Assembly (NCBI GenBank): GCA_022575985.1
Contig: JAKSXM010000147.1
Coordinates: 23,656,001 to 23,720,000 of the forward strand
Length of the DNA: 64,000 nt
Direction of reading: 5' to 3'
Origin: Anagrus nilaparvatae
Lineage: Eukaryota; Arthropoda; Insecta; Hymenoptera; Mymaridae
The notes beneath the pieces are model-generated. The model was not told the DNA's origin and searched no databases. It worked only from the letters and a program-made list of their open reading frames with translations. A program made the position numbers and the translations under genes. Position 1 is the first letter of the stretch, and each line of letters begins with the position of its first letter. This document shows, one piece after another, positions 36,736 through 48,274 of this stretch.

Positions 36736-39700
36736 ATGGCAGCTCATAAAACAGGTGGTCAAAGTGCTAGAAAAAAAGTTCAGGTAAAAAACCGGCATTT
36801 TATTGAAATATTAGTACTTAGACTCAAATATTTGAAATACTTGTTTAAATTCAATTCACTTATAATTAGGTATCTATGGTCATAAGAGATGAAAAAGAAA
36901 AAAAACACCGAGCTGGAGTAAATTCTCTTCAGTTCGATCCTTCGCTTCACAGACTGTATTCAGCCGGTCGAGATAGTATAATTAGGATATGGAATTGTAA
37001 AAATATAAAAGATCCTTACATGGATTCAATGGAACATCATACAGATTGGGTGAATGATATTGTTTTATGCTGTGGTGGTAAAAACCGTAAGTTTTCAATA
37101 TTTAATATTTTTATAACATACAATTAATCATATGTTTTTATAAATTAAAATAGTAATATCGGCCAGTTCTGATACAACTGTTAAAGTATGGAATGCACAT
37201 AAGGGTTTTTGTATGTCAACATTAAGAACCCACAAAGATTATGTTAAGGCTTTAGCTTATGCAAAAGATAAGGAGCAGGTTGCAAGTGCAGGTTTAGATA
37301 AAGCCATATTTTTATGGGATGTCAATACATTAACAGCTTTGACTGCAAGTAACAACACTGTAACAAGTAATTATTTGCATAAATCTTAAATTACTTGAAA
37401 ATTCAATAATTTAACATATATTCAATTATTTTAGCTTCGTCCTTAACTGGCAACAAGGATTCCATTTACAGTTTAGCAATGAATCCTCCAGGAACAATTA
37501 TTGTTAGTGGTAGTACAGAAAAAGTTCTTCGAATATGGGACCCTCGTACTTGTAGTAAACTCATGAAATTAAGAGGACATACAGATAATATCAAAGCGTT
37601 AGTTTTAAATAGAGATGGTAGTCAGTGTTTGTCTGCTAGTTCGGATGGAACAATAAAACTTTGGTCCCTTGGCCAACAGCAATGTATACAAACATACAGA
37701 GTACATATGGAAGGAGTTTGGGCATTATTGGTAACAATAAGATTTTATTTATTTTTATTTTATTTTTAATACACACAGGAAATTACCGTTTTTTAAATTA
37801 AAAAAAAATGTACAGAAAAGAATTTTTCCATAAAAATATAATACAATTGTTTATATTAATTAAAATTATTAACATTAAAGGGAGAGAAAATATTAACTAT
37901 TTTAAAATAAATATTTTGCTTTTATATAAATTTATGAATTTATAAAATATGATAGTGAAATTTTATATTTACAAAATTAAAGATTTTATTTTATATTGTA
38001 ATGTATTTAAATTAATTTAGGCTACAGAAAACTTTAGTCATGTTATTTCTGGAGGAAGAGATAAACGTATTGTTATGACTGAGTTAAGGAATTCTGAAAA
38101 AATGACTATCATATGCGAAGAAAAAGCTCCAATTTTAAAAATGATTATGACTCCTGATCAATCGAGTATATGGGTAGCCACTAGTGATTCTACAATAAAT
38201 AATTGGGTAAGCTAAATGAATATATTTTTAAGACTGAAACAAAACATTATTAACTTAATTGTTATTCACAGAATTTAAATCAAAAAGATTGGCAAGGTGG
38301 AGACTATTGTATTGACACTGCTAATTTAGGAGGAGTTTTGACTCCTCGAAATACAGAACCAGCTCAAAGAATACTTGGAGGTACAGCTATTAGGCATTGT
38401 TATGTTTTAAATGATCGGAGATACATATTAACCAAAGATACAGAGGAAAATGTAGCTTTATATGATGTATTAAAAGCTTGCAAAGTTGAAGATTTAGGAC
38501 GAGTTGATTTTGATCAAGAAGTTAAAAATCGAAATAAAATGGTTTACGTACCAAATTGGTTTAATGTTGATCTCAAAACTGGCGTTAGTATTAACATATT
38601 AAAAAATTAAATTCTTTTGTTTTTGATTTTTCATAAAAGTTTTTTTATTTCAGATGTTAACTATTCATTTAGGACAAGACGAAAATGACTGTTTATCTGC
38701 ATGGGTGTCAGCAAAAGAAGCTGGATTGGTGGAAGACGATAGTGTAGATCCCAAAGGTAAAAACTAAGAGTTGTATATTTAGAATGTTGCTTAAGAAAAA
38801 AATATTAGTTTAAAAAGCCTGTTCTATACCTGAATAATAAAATAAATTTTTCTTTTTAGTTAATTATGGAAACTTACTTCTACAAGCTCTTTTAGAACAT
38901 TGGTGGCGACCACTGCATAATGATGATGAAATTGACAATACAAGTAATGATGGAAACGGTCCTAGGCACACTCGGGGAGGTAATCCTTACTTTTCTGTAC
39001 CTGGTCATACTCCTGTGATATTTAGGTAATAATATTATAGAAAAATTATAAATATGTATCAATAAATTTGTTAAATATGCTGATACTAAAAGGATTTTTG
39101 CTCTTATAATTTATAGCGAAGTTGGTGGTAGAACTTTATACAGGCTGTTAGTAAGGGATGCAGCTGGAGAAACTGAGGGTGTTTTATTAAATGAAACGGT
39201 GCCATCTTGGGTTAGAGATATTGTAGTTGATAAAAATTTACCTAAATTCATTAAAATAACTTTTCACCTTCTTCAACAATCATCATCAGGTGCAAAAAGT
39301 GTTAAAAAGTAAGTTATATTAAAATTCAAATTACTAATTGAATTATATTAAATTTTAATTTATTATTTTAGGGATCGATTAGTTGCAAATGATTTCATTC
39401 AAGTAAGAAAAGTTGCAGAACATGTCTACGATAAGGTTTTAGGTGCAGGTAGCGATTCCGGATCAGTTGCCGGAGGTGGTAACACAGTTTCTGGAGGTTC
39501 ACCTGGTGGTGGTGAACGTGCAAATAATACCGATTCTAATGCAGATAATTCATCTTTGGCAGAGGATAAAATTGAATTATTATGTAATGATCAAGTACTA
39601 GATCCTTCTATGGATTTAAGGACGGTAAGCTTTTTTTCTGTTAATAATTTATATTGCTTACCATACCTTGTATTCAAACGAAATTTAAAATAAAAATTTT

Positions 39701-39767
39701 ATAGGTAAGGCATTTTATTTGGAAAAGTTCAGCAGACTTAACTCTTTATTATCGTCCAATAAAGTAA
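36736..39767 (+). CDS. WDR48/UAF1, WD40 cofactor of deubiquitinases
   Basis: Eleven exons join in phase: 36736-36783, 36870-37086, 37154-37366, 37435-37730, 38021-38206, 38272-38583, 38654-38756, 38860-39025, 39117-39308, 39372-39624 and 39705-39767. The product is about 682 residues, close to the ~677 of vertebrate WDR48. Exons 2-6 hold WD40 repeats ([41 protein letters not shown]). The later exons match the conserved C-terminal region ([49 protein letters not shown], ending LTLYYRPIK). UAF1 binds and activates USP1, USP12 and USP46. The exon 6 donor is GTTAGT, weaker than the rest, and exon 10 carries a Gly/Ser/Asn-rich insert. It is tail to tail with the HDHD2-like gene. Confidence 0.97.
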
Positions 39768-40853
39768 TGATTGTAAAAAGAAGTTACTAGTTTCTTTGAA
39801 AGACCTAGTATGTAAATTTTTAAATAGGTACAAATAGATAGATAGTTCAACTTAGTTTTAATATTTTGAATATAAATTCAGCTACCAATATCTCAATAGA
39901 ATAACTAGAGATAATTACAAAAAAAAAAAATAAAACAGTATAATTGCCATTTTTGCTATATTTATTGATTTTTTTTTAAATTTATAAGTGTAAAATTATA
40001 TATAAATATTTCTAGTTGATTTATACATATAATTGTAAATAAAAAAAAATTGTTATTCGTTGCCATATACTGTTTTGTCTTCCAAACTTACTAAACGAAG
40101 ATAAAGCTTGAATGAATACAATAAAACCAGAGACTACTAATCTCTAATTGAACTTTGTTGAAATATTTTAAATAAATTTTATAATTATTAGATGGTTTAA
40201 AGAAAATTGTTCTTTAAATTGTGATTATTTGAGAATAAAGTAAAAAGCATAATTTTCAAAAAATATATTTTTGACTGCCAAAAAGAAAAAAATTATTCGA
40301 ATTTTGGTGTTAATGAATTAAATTGAAAATTTTAATAATATGCTCTTAAAAAATTGAAATACATTGTATGTGATTTATTTTCAAAATTCATGTATAATTA
40401 TGAAAAATTATAATTGTTATTTTTGTCATTTTATTATTTATGTTACTAATGACTTTAATAGTTTATATTGTAAAATAATTTAGTGCCAAATGATTTCAAA
40501 GCACTATATAGTTAATATAATAATGTGTATATTCTTTGTGAATTTGTAAATATTCTTCTAATTTTTGTAAGTTTAATTAAAAAAAATTATTTGGGAAAAA
40601 TTTTCATTTTTAATTTGTATTGTTTTTAAGGATATTCTTGGCCCCATTTTCAAGTTTAGTTTATGTTGAGTATTATAATTATGTTTATCTGCAACTGTTA
40701 TGTAAGATTAAAATTAAAGGCTGAACTCTCCTTAGCTTGTGTAAGCAAGCCCATTATTCCATTATAATATATATTTTACAAAACTTACTTTTTCATTTTA
40801 TTAAAAGTATGTAGAAATTTATTTAAAAGTAATAAATATTTATTTTTAACAAT
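39768..40853. other. Convergent 3' region of WDR48 and the HDHD2-like gene
   Basis: 1.1 kb of AT-rich sequence between two stop codons that face each other. AATAAA-type signals on the plus strand near 40036 and 40234 could end WDR48 transcripts. No reading frame or RNA gene was seen. Confidence 0.5.
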
Positions 40854-41892
40854 TTATGAAGTATTTAAAATAATTTTCACAGCCTCAACAAATGAATCAC
40901 AAGTGTAAGAAGGTTTTGTTTCAATAGTGTTTTCATCTCCTAAACGATATTTTCCAGTTTTTACTAAAAAACCTCTTATACCAACAGCTTGTGCACCAGC
41001 AATGTCATCTCTAACATCCTAAAATTATAATTACATTTGTTACAAAGTATATTATATCTTTTAAGGTGTTTGAACTAATTGTAAAATTAAATAATAATAT
41101 TATTCAGGAAAAATAGTATATCTGTTATGAATATTTACATCGCCAATCATCACTGTTTCTTCTGGTAGGGCATCGGTTAAAGCTGTTTTAAAAAATTCTG
41201 GAGTTGGTTTGCCAATAACTTCAGCCTTAACATTTGCAGCATATTCTAATCCTTTTACAAAAGCACCTGGTCCAAGAGCTAAGCCATCTGGCCTCTTGTA
41301 ATAACGTCCTTCATGAATAGCTATAAGTGATGCACCATCCATTAAATATCTGCAGAAATAATAAAAAAAAATTATTTTATCATTGAAACATTTATTTTCT
41401 TAAAAATTTACCTGAATGCATCATTTAAATATTTGTAATTAAATTTTTCTGGTGCAAGTCCAACCACAACAGCATTTGGTGTATTTTCTTCATTAACAAG
41501 GTCTTCAAAATCTTCATATGCAGCTGGATCAATTAATAAAAATGGATTTAATTTTCTTTTCTTAATTATTTCTCTTGCAGCAGCCAATGAACTAAATATT
41601 TCCTCTTTGTGAATATCAAAACCTATTGTTTTTAGACGATTATAAAGTAAATTTTTTGATTCTTTAGTTGTGTTTGTAACAAACTTGATCGATTTATTTG
41701 ATTTTCGTAATCTTGAAAATTAAATAAAGACTAAAGCTGATAATTTTTCGTATAATTTAAAATTTAGAATAAAATAATAGTAGGTAGTGCTACTTACTGA
41801 TTTAAAGCTTCAATTGCTCCAGGAATAGCAGTATCATCAACATGTAATGTGCCACTTAAATCAATTAAAACTGATTTTATACATCGGGTCAT
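40854..41892 (-). CDS. HDHD2-like HAD-superfamily hydrolase
   Basis: Four exons in phase: 41892-41798, 41711-41412, 41349-41139 and 41018-40854, giving 256 residues, the usual length for HDHD2 (about 259). Motif I is [10 protein letters not shown] (Asp 11), with Ser where most HAD phosphatases have the second Asp, as is usual in this branch. Motif II is [10 protein letters not shown]. The cap contains [10 protein letters not shown] and [18 protein letters not shown]. The substrate-loop region is [20 protein letters not shown], motif III Lys lies in EVIGKP, and motif IV is [15 protein letters not shown] across the last intron. It is probably a cytosolic phosphatase of unknown substrate. All catalytic residues expected of the family are present. 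A direct parallel to LHPP (DISGV motif) is less good. Confidence 0.95.
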
Positions 41893-42165
41893 TTTTTAAC
41901 ACTGAATTCAGAGTAGTACCTAATCAATGTGATATACTAATCAATGTAACTAATACCACAATCAATGTACCTAATACCACCTAATACCTATATACTGAAT
42001 CCAAAAACAAAATAAAAATAAATACAATTTTTGTAAAAACACACGTGTATAACCTTTCCTGATACATTCTTTCAGGTCAGGGCAGGATGTTTGAATTTGA
42101 ATGAAATGCGCGCTCTTCCTATTATTTTGCAATTTGCAAAAAACCTATTTATACGTACACCTATA

Positions 42166-42690
42166 CGCTATATATGGCTCATTTTCATATTTTTTTGCGA
42201 AAATAGATTTAAAAAAAATAATATAAAAATCTTGTTTTAGTGCTGTAATTTTTAGAAAACATAAAGTAAAAGTTTTTTTTATCAAAGGATCAACTTGTAT
42301 TGTCATAAAAACTTAGTAAAATTAAAAAATTTTTATTATTGTGTTTTAAACTAATTATTTCTTATTGAAGGTATAAAAAAGTATTTTTATGCTTTTGTAA
42401 ATAAATACAAACTTTAAAAAAAAGAAAATAAAAATCCATGCACTTTTATTGTGCTTAAAACACTAAGTTCTTAATAGGAACGGTAAAGGCTTTTTTGTCA
42501 TATTTTAGCCACAAATTTTTTTCTCAACGTAAAATTTTGTTAATTTTTATGGTGTATGGTCAACAACTTTTTGAAATACAAACTTTAAGACAAAAAAATT
42601 TGTAAATTCTTACTTCAATCGGTATATACGACCACGTGACACTATTTTTGCAAAAAAAATGAAAATGAGCGATATATATAATACGTAAAT
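42166..42690. mobile_element. ~520 bp element with ~40 bp inverted ends
   Basis: CGCTATATATGGCTCATTTT at 42166 pairs with its reverse complement near 42655-42690, and the arms continue through TTTTTTTGCGAAAATAG. The middle is non-coding AT-rich DNA. Target duplication and exact ends are uncertain. The rest of the gap to 43536 shows nothing supportable. Confidence 0.55.
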
Positions 42691-43536
42691 TAAACAACTT
42701 ATTTAATTAACTTTGGTGCAAAGAAACGTAAGCAAGAAATCTAAAAATATTTTTTAAGATACAGAAAGATCCCTACAAAGAGTTTAGTTATATATTTGAT
42801 TTACTGGATACAAATGAATATTAGCTACAGTAAATTTCAAGTTTTTCATAACTTCAAAATTTTCAAAAAATCATTGAAAAATTAGAAAATTTGTTTTTTC
42901 TTATTGTTATTAAAAACCATCTATAAATGTCTTACCAACTCGTCCCTTTTCTACTTTATATTTTATTAGTTTAAATTTTGCGGCACATTTCACTTCCGTC
43001 GGAGTTTCGTGCGCATAGGTACGCGCGCACATTAATAATAAAATTTAAAAATTTTAAATATTTTAAATATTCAAAAAGTATATTTGTGTTAATAATTTTA
43101 TTTTTTTACTTTTTTTTCTCTAATTAATTAACAAGTTGGTGGAAACATAAAATATTAACAAAATATACAAAGAGAAAAGTAATTTTTGTTTTTAAGTACA
43201 AAAATCAATAAATTTTAAATTTACTGCAAGTGTAGTAATTTAACTACGTAGTAGTGTAGTTTTTAGTGTAGTTTTTTAACTACAAAATAGTAAGATTATT
43301 ACTAGTAGTAAAACTACTAAATTTTAGTAAAAATACTAAACTGTAGTAATATTGTGTACATTTTTTTTGTATAAAGAAACTGAGAGACAGGGAGTTCGGG
43401 TGGATCCAACCCTCGAGCTCCTCTTCTCCTGAATCCGTTAAAATTTTAATTTTTTATAGTTTAAGGCATTTTTATATACTGCGATGATAATATTAAAAAT
43501 TATACTACGACTTTCTTTATTATCGTTAAGAATAAT

Positions 43537-46500
43537 CTACACTGACAGAACATTGTAAACTGAGTATGAAGTTTTGCAGATCTAAAAAATTAATTCAATA
43601 ATTTTTTGAAAGTGACTACCTCCATAAATAAAAAAATAGTTCAAGATATATTACTTACACTTGTAAATGCATTGTTAGATAATGTTATTATATACCCACA
43701 ATTTAATAAAATTGGGCTTGTTGTTCTTTGGTAAATAATTAAAAGACTTTTTTTTCCAAAACTTGATAAATTCATCCAATCGGTCAATAAAATTTTATTT
43801 CCAAATTCTACGCTCTGTAAACAAATATTTATTAATATAAATTTAAGAATATTTACAATAAGTACTTATAAAAATTGTTTTTGATAAAATTATTTTTTCT
43901 GGCACTGAAAAATTTCTCATATTTTTTGACTTATAAATTAATTAGAGAGATTTCCTCTCACGAAATATTAACATCTGATCCGTTTTACATATATTATTAT
44001 TTAATAATGCATTATATTTCATGCAAAGAGAAATGTCTAGTAAAGCAGCATAGCCGTGTAGGTTAAATTTTAAATGCTTGAACTTTCAAGCAGAGTCGGA
44101 AAATTGCTTAAAATTAAATTTTTTAAAAGTTTTATTGGTGATTAATAAGTTATTCAGGCCAAATAGGTAGAACAAATTTTTTATGATGATATTATACAGC
44201 TTGACTCATTAGGAAAAAACTCAGAAGCCTATCCTTTGCTCGAAAATTCAAACATTTGAAATTTGAAGCAATTAAGTAAGCTGCTTGAAATTTCAGTGTT
44301 CATAAAATATAAATTTTTTTCTACATGCATCCATTTTTTCAAAATAAAATTATGTTTGCTTACTTTAAGAGTTATTTCATTTCCAAACCAAGTATATACA
44401 AAAATTTGAATCAGCATACAAACAGAAAATAAAAATATAATGATAAATGCAAAGTCTGTAACTTTTAAGGCTGCCATATTATAGATACCAACGCATAAGA
44501 CCAATGTACTTGTTGCAAATTGTGAAAAAATGACCCAAACAAAATTATCATTAATTATTTGCGCTAAGCTAAATAAAACCAATTTATATATTATTATGGT
44601 CTAAAAATTTTATAATATTAAATCCTTACTCGTATATAATTAAATGATGTTTAACAAATTTAGAAATGAAATATTTTTCTGTTTGTTTAATTTCTAAATC
44701 TGGCTTATTATCAGTTTTCATATCCGTTAAAATTTTTGGCAATTCTTTAAATCTTTCTTCTAAAATATCAAATTGAGTGCAAACTTGTATCATTAAACCA
44801 GTAATTCCAGTCTCAGAAGCACCATTTACAAGAGCTGTTATTGTTACACCCCAAGCAGCATGTAAATAAGCAACATAAAATAATTTAACATTTTCTAATG
44901 AAAAAGGTTGCCATGCACGATATGGAAGTACTCTATCTTCTCTTGGGTAAATAAAAAATGGCATATAAACCATACTTACTACTGATACTGTATAAATAAT
45001 CCACAATACTATTGATCCTTTTCTTAAATATACAAAACAAAACAGTTTTAAAATTTTATAGTGAATTCGCCATAACTTACTAATTGAGGTAATTCCATGG
45101 ATAAATAGCACAAAATGATACGCGAGGTCTCAAAAATAAAAAGTTTTTTGTTCAATAAAACAACTTAAAAATAGATGATTCTTCGAATTTGAAGGAAATC
45201 TATAAATTTTAGCCTTATAGTTATATTGGGTCGCTCTTTTCATTTTTGGACCCCTTTTTATTTACAAGAGGCCTTCAACTTCTACGAAATGAGATATTGA
45301 CCCCTAAAGTGTGGTAAATATTCAAATAATTCTTAAGGAAACTTAATTGTTACCAAATGTAAAATCTCACGCATAACAAAAATTATTTGAAAATTTACCC
45401 CAATTCAGGGGTTAATATCTCATTTCAAAGTGGTTGTCGGTTTAAACGGGCTCCGGGAATGAAAAGTGCGACCTAAATTACCTACTAGGCGAGTTTTTTG
45501 GCCCAAAATATTCAATCTTTCATTTATTATAAAACTCGCCCCCTTGCGTACTAAACACACCCCAAGAGAGGGTTTTAATGGCTATTAAACTCGTATTTGA
45601 TATTATAGCTTCTCTTAAGAGTCCTAGTAATAATTTTTTTTGCTCAATAAGAACTTTTTTGCATTTTTAAACAACTAAAGTTTCTTTAAGATGTATTTGA
45701 AAATTTACCCACTTTAGGAGTTGATATCTAATTTTGTAAGGGTGTAGCAAAAAACGGGCTCCGGAAATGAAAAGAGCGATCCGAATTACCTACTAGTTTT
45801 TTAGCCTAAAATATGCAGTTTATATTACCGAAAAATGCAAGTGTCCAAGAAAGGTCAGTTACCCGTTAATAGGTTAAAGTTTTTTGGTAAAATTTCTCTT
45901 CTCAGTCACCATTTTTGAAGGTCCCGTACAAAAGTTCTAGAAAACGTTAAAACAATAATAAAAGCTTTTCGATGCAAATTTGATGAGAAATTCGAATTTT
46001 CACTCAGATTTTGCCCAATCAGTGTCGATTCGCGGGAAAGTTCAAATTTTTTCCCAACTTTAAGTGAAAATATCCGAAGACTTACATTAATTTTGGTATC
46101 CTTACACAGAAAATCATAGCATGTAATTTTGATTTTTATTTTGCATGCTGTGTGTGAAACGCATGATTTACATAGTTCGCGTCGATATACTCTCAATTTG
46201 ACTAATAGATTATAATCTATTATTAAAATATATAAAAAATGAAAATTTATAAAATAGGATACTTAAGATACAAATTATATATTTTGCAATTTTCGGTATT
46301 TTACAAATTACTAGTTACTCTACAAATTTGTAATTTTTAAATTAATTTGTAATTTTATGATTTACAAATTATAAATGAACTTACCAATTTGTAATTTTAA
46401 AATTTACTGATTCTAATCTGTAAATCTTAAAATTTACCTAATAAAATTTGTAAATCAAAAGCACTACAAATTGTAATTTGTGGTAATTTTTGTAGTTTTT

Positions 46501-47427
46501 TGTAGTTTATGCGTTAGATTTACCAAATAGGATTCAGAGAGTATCGAAATTATTGTATCTTTGTAAAATTTCCCGCTAAATTCAAAAACCTTTTGTTTTT
46601 TTTTACGTATTCTAGTGCTTTACGGGACTTTAAAAAACGGTGGCTGATGAGAGCAATTTGTATCATATTTGTATTTGAGAGCAATATGTAGACCTCGCGT
46701 ATCATTTTGTGCTATTAATCCATGGAATTACCGTTAAGTAATTTTTCATTTATAGTTGTTTAAATAAATATTTTCAAAATTATTGAAAATCCTAATAAAA
46801 TCTATTTTAAGATTTTTTTGGAATTTTATTTGTTTTATTTAATTTGAAATTGCGAGGTCAAAAACTATACTCTTAAACAAATTAAAACAAATCATATTAG
46901 ATTTTATTAGAATTAAAAAGATAAAGTCATTAATCAAGTCATTTTATACGTGAATAATGAATATATCAACGTACATTACGTATTTTATCGCTAGGATAAT
47001 AAGGAAAGTTTTGATATTATTTGACATAGAATGTCAAAAATGATTTTGAATGATTAAAATATATAAAATACCTGGAAAAACGGTCATATTCGTGTTGTAT
47101 CTCCTTTTCTTTTGGGGTTTTTGGTGAACATGGTTCATTTTTTAATGTATCCAACATTTTGACCAGCTTATCGTGTTTTCTCACCCAACTAACTGATTTA
47201 AAATTAGAATTTATAACATTAATAAGTTGTAAAGAATTTTCAATAATTTGATCCATATTTTCTGCAACTAAAATTATATCCAAAACTTCAGATAACATAT
47301 ATGAATAGACTACAATAAATGATATTGTTGTGTAAATCCGATAAAGAATAATTAATTTTTTTGAATTCCAAGATATAGGACGCCACATCCCTGCGGTTGT
47401 TAAAATATAAATTGGTATCATATACAT
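43537..47427 (-). CDS. Odorant receptor 1 (insect OR, 7tm_6), complete
   Basis: Five exons join in phase: 47427-47072, 45079-44630, 44568-44364, 43814-43659 and 43581-43537. They give 403 residues, a standard length for insect odorant receptors, which form ligand-gated cation channels with Orco in olfactory neurons and have an intracellular N-terminus. The N-terminus has TAGMWRPISW. Later hydrophobic segments include LIILYRIYTTISFIVVYSYM, LRKGSIVLWIIYTVSVVSMV and a TM4-TM5 exon (TSTLVLCVGIYNMAAL, FAFIIIFLFSVCMLIQIF, WFGNEITLK). The C-terminal signature spans the last two exons: LLTDWMNL, LLIIYQRTTSPILLNCG, then KTSYSVYNVL. Met 3 is an alternative start. Intron 1 contains a 1.6 kb transposon that ends 8 bp from exon 2. 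The ligand is unknown. Confidence 0.95.
45088..46732. mobile_element. 1.6 kb TIR element in intron 1 of odorant receptor 1
   Basis: GGTAATTCCATGGATAAATA at 45088 continues as a 43 bp terminal inverted repeat (through AGCACAAAATGATACGCGAG) with one mismatch to the reverse complement ending at 46732. A second, weaker inverted pair lies inside (around 45905-45945 and 46590-46640: GTCCCGTA, TCTAGAA-ACGT). There is no intact transposase; the 45906-46196 frame is not convincing. Its edge is 8 bp from the exon 2 boundary, and removing it would leave an intron of about 350 bp. No clear target duplication. Confidence 0.78.
45229..45830. repeat. Nested inverted and direct repeats inside the intronic element
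   Basis: GGGTCGCTCTTTTCATTTTT at 45229 pairs with GAATGAAAAGTGCGACC near 45460-45476, making a ~245 bp foldback with GAAATGAGATATTGACCCC in the arms. The right part recurs about 310 bp on (near 45735-45800: GGCTCCGGAAATGAAAAG, then AATTACCTACTAG). This is either one more MITE inserted in the larger element or a tandem part of it. Confidence 0.65.
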
Positions 47428-48274
47428 TTTGTTGTCACTTGAATTAACTTTTTATTAAATAATCTAAAATTAGGTATGCATCTTTCTTGTGTGCTACAGT
47501 CAAACAAATTAATAAACAATACAACTTTTTTTTCATATAAAACAAAGAATGGTATATATTTCCTGTATGTTAATAATTTAAGGCCACATTAATTTCATTT
47601 ATAATTTATTATTCACTATAATAAAAAAAAAGTTTATAAAAATAATTTACTTTATAAACGTTGAGGCCTATAATTTTCTGCATTTATTTAAAATAGGCAA
47701 GTATATGGTATAACTATTATATGATTATACCTAAGTTATATATGTATATACCTATTTCAAATTAATGAAAAATTATTTAATTATGTACTTCTATTTTTTT
47801 AGAGAAATTATAATTATACAATAAAATATTATAGCTTTAGACATGTAATTTTTTAATGATTTAATTAATAACAAATTTTTTTTTTTTTTTAATAAGTTAA
47901 TCATTAAAAGTTAATTAATTGCTATGGTATTAAAAAAAACAATTGCTTTCAAATCTTATATTTTATTTAGTTAAATAATTAACAATAATAACTAATAATT
48001 TAAATATTTTTAATAAATACATGTATCGATAAAAGTTCCTATTTCTATGTATTTCGATAAATATAATATGTGTATTTAATATAATATTTACCTATTTATT
48101 CATTTTATTTATTTGAACAATATGTGTTTTTAAATTAATTAAATGATAATTAAAATATTTATAACTTTTGTAACTATTATTCAGTAAAATGATTATTAGA
48201 TATTTAGATTTAAATATATGATATATAAATAAAAATAAATCATTAAAAAATATAACTTTAATATTTATGATTAA

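Noticed and set aside
44229..44363. Extension of receptor 1 exon 3 beyond 44364
   Set aside because: A GTAAGC donor follows LTLK-type coding and the next exon joins in phase 0; the read-through translation does not match receptor sequence.
45906..46196. 96-codon minus-strand frame with several Cys and Arg
   Set aside because: It lies inside the 1.6 kb intronic TIR element and has no transposase or host motif, so it is probably chance.
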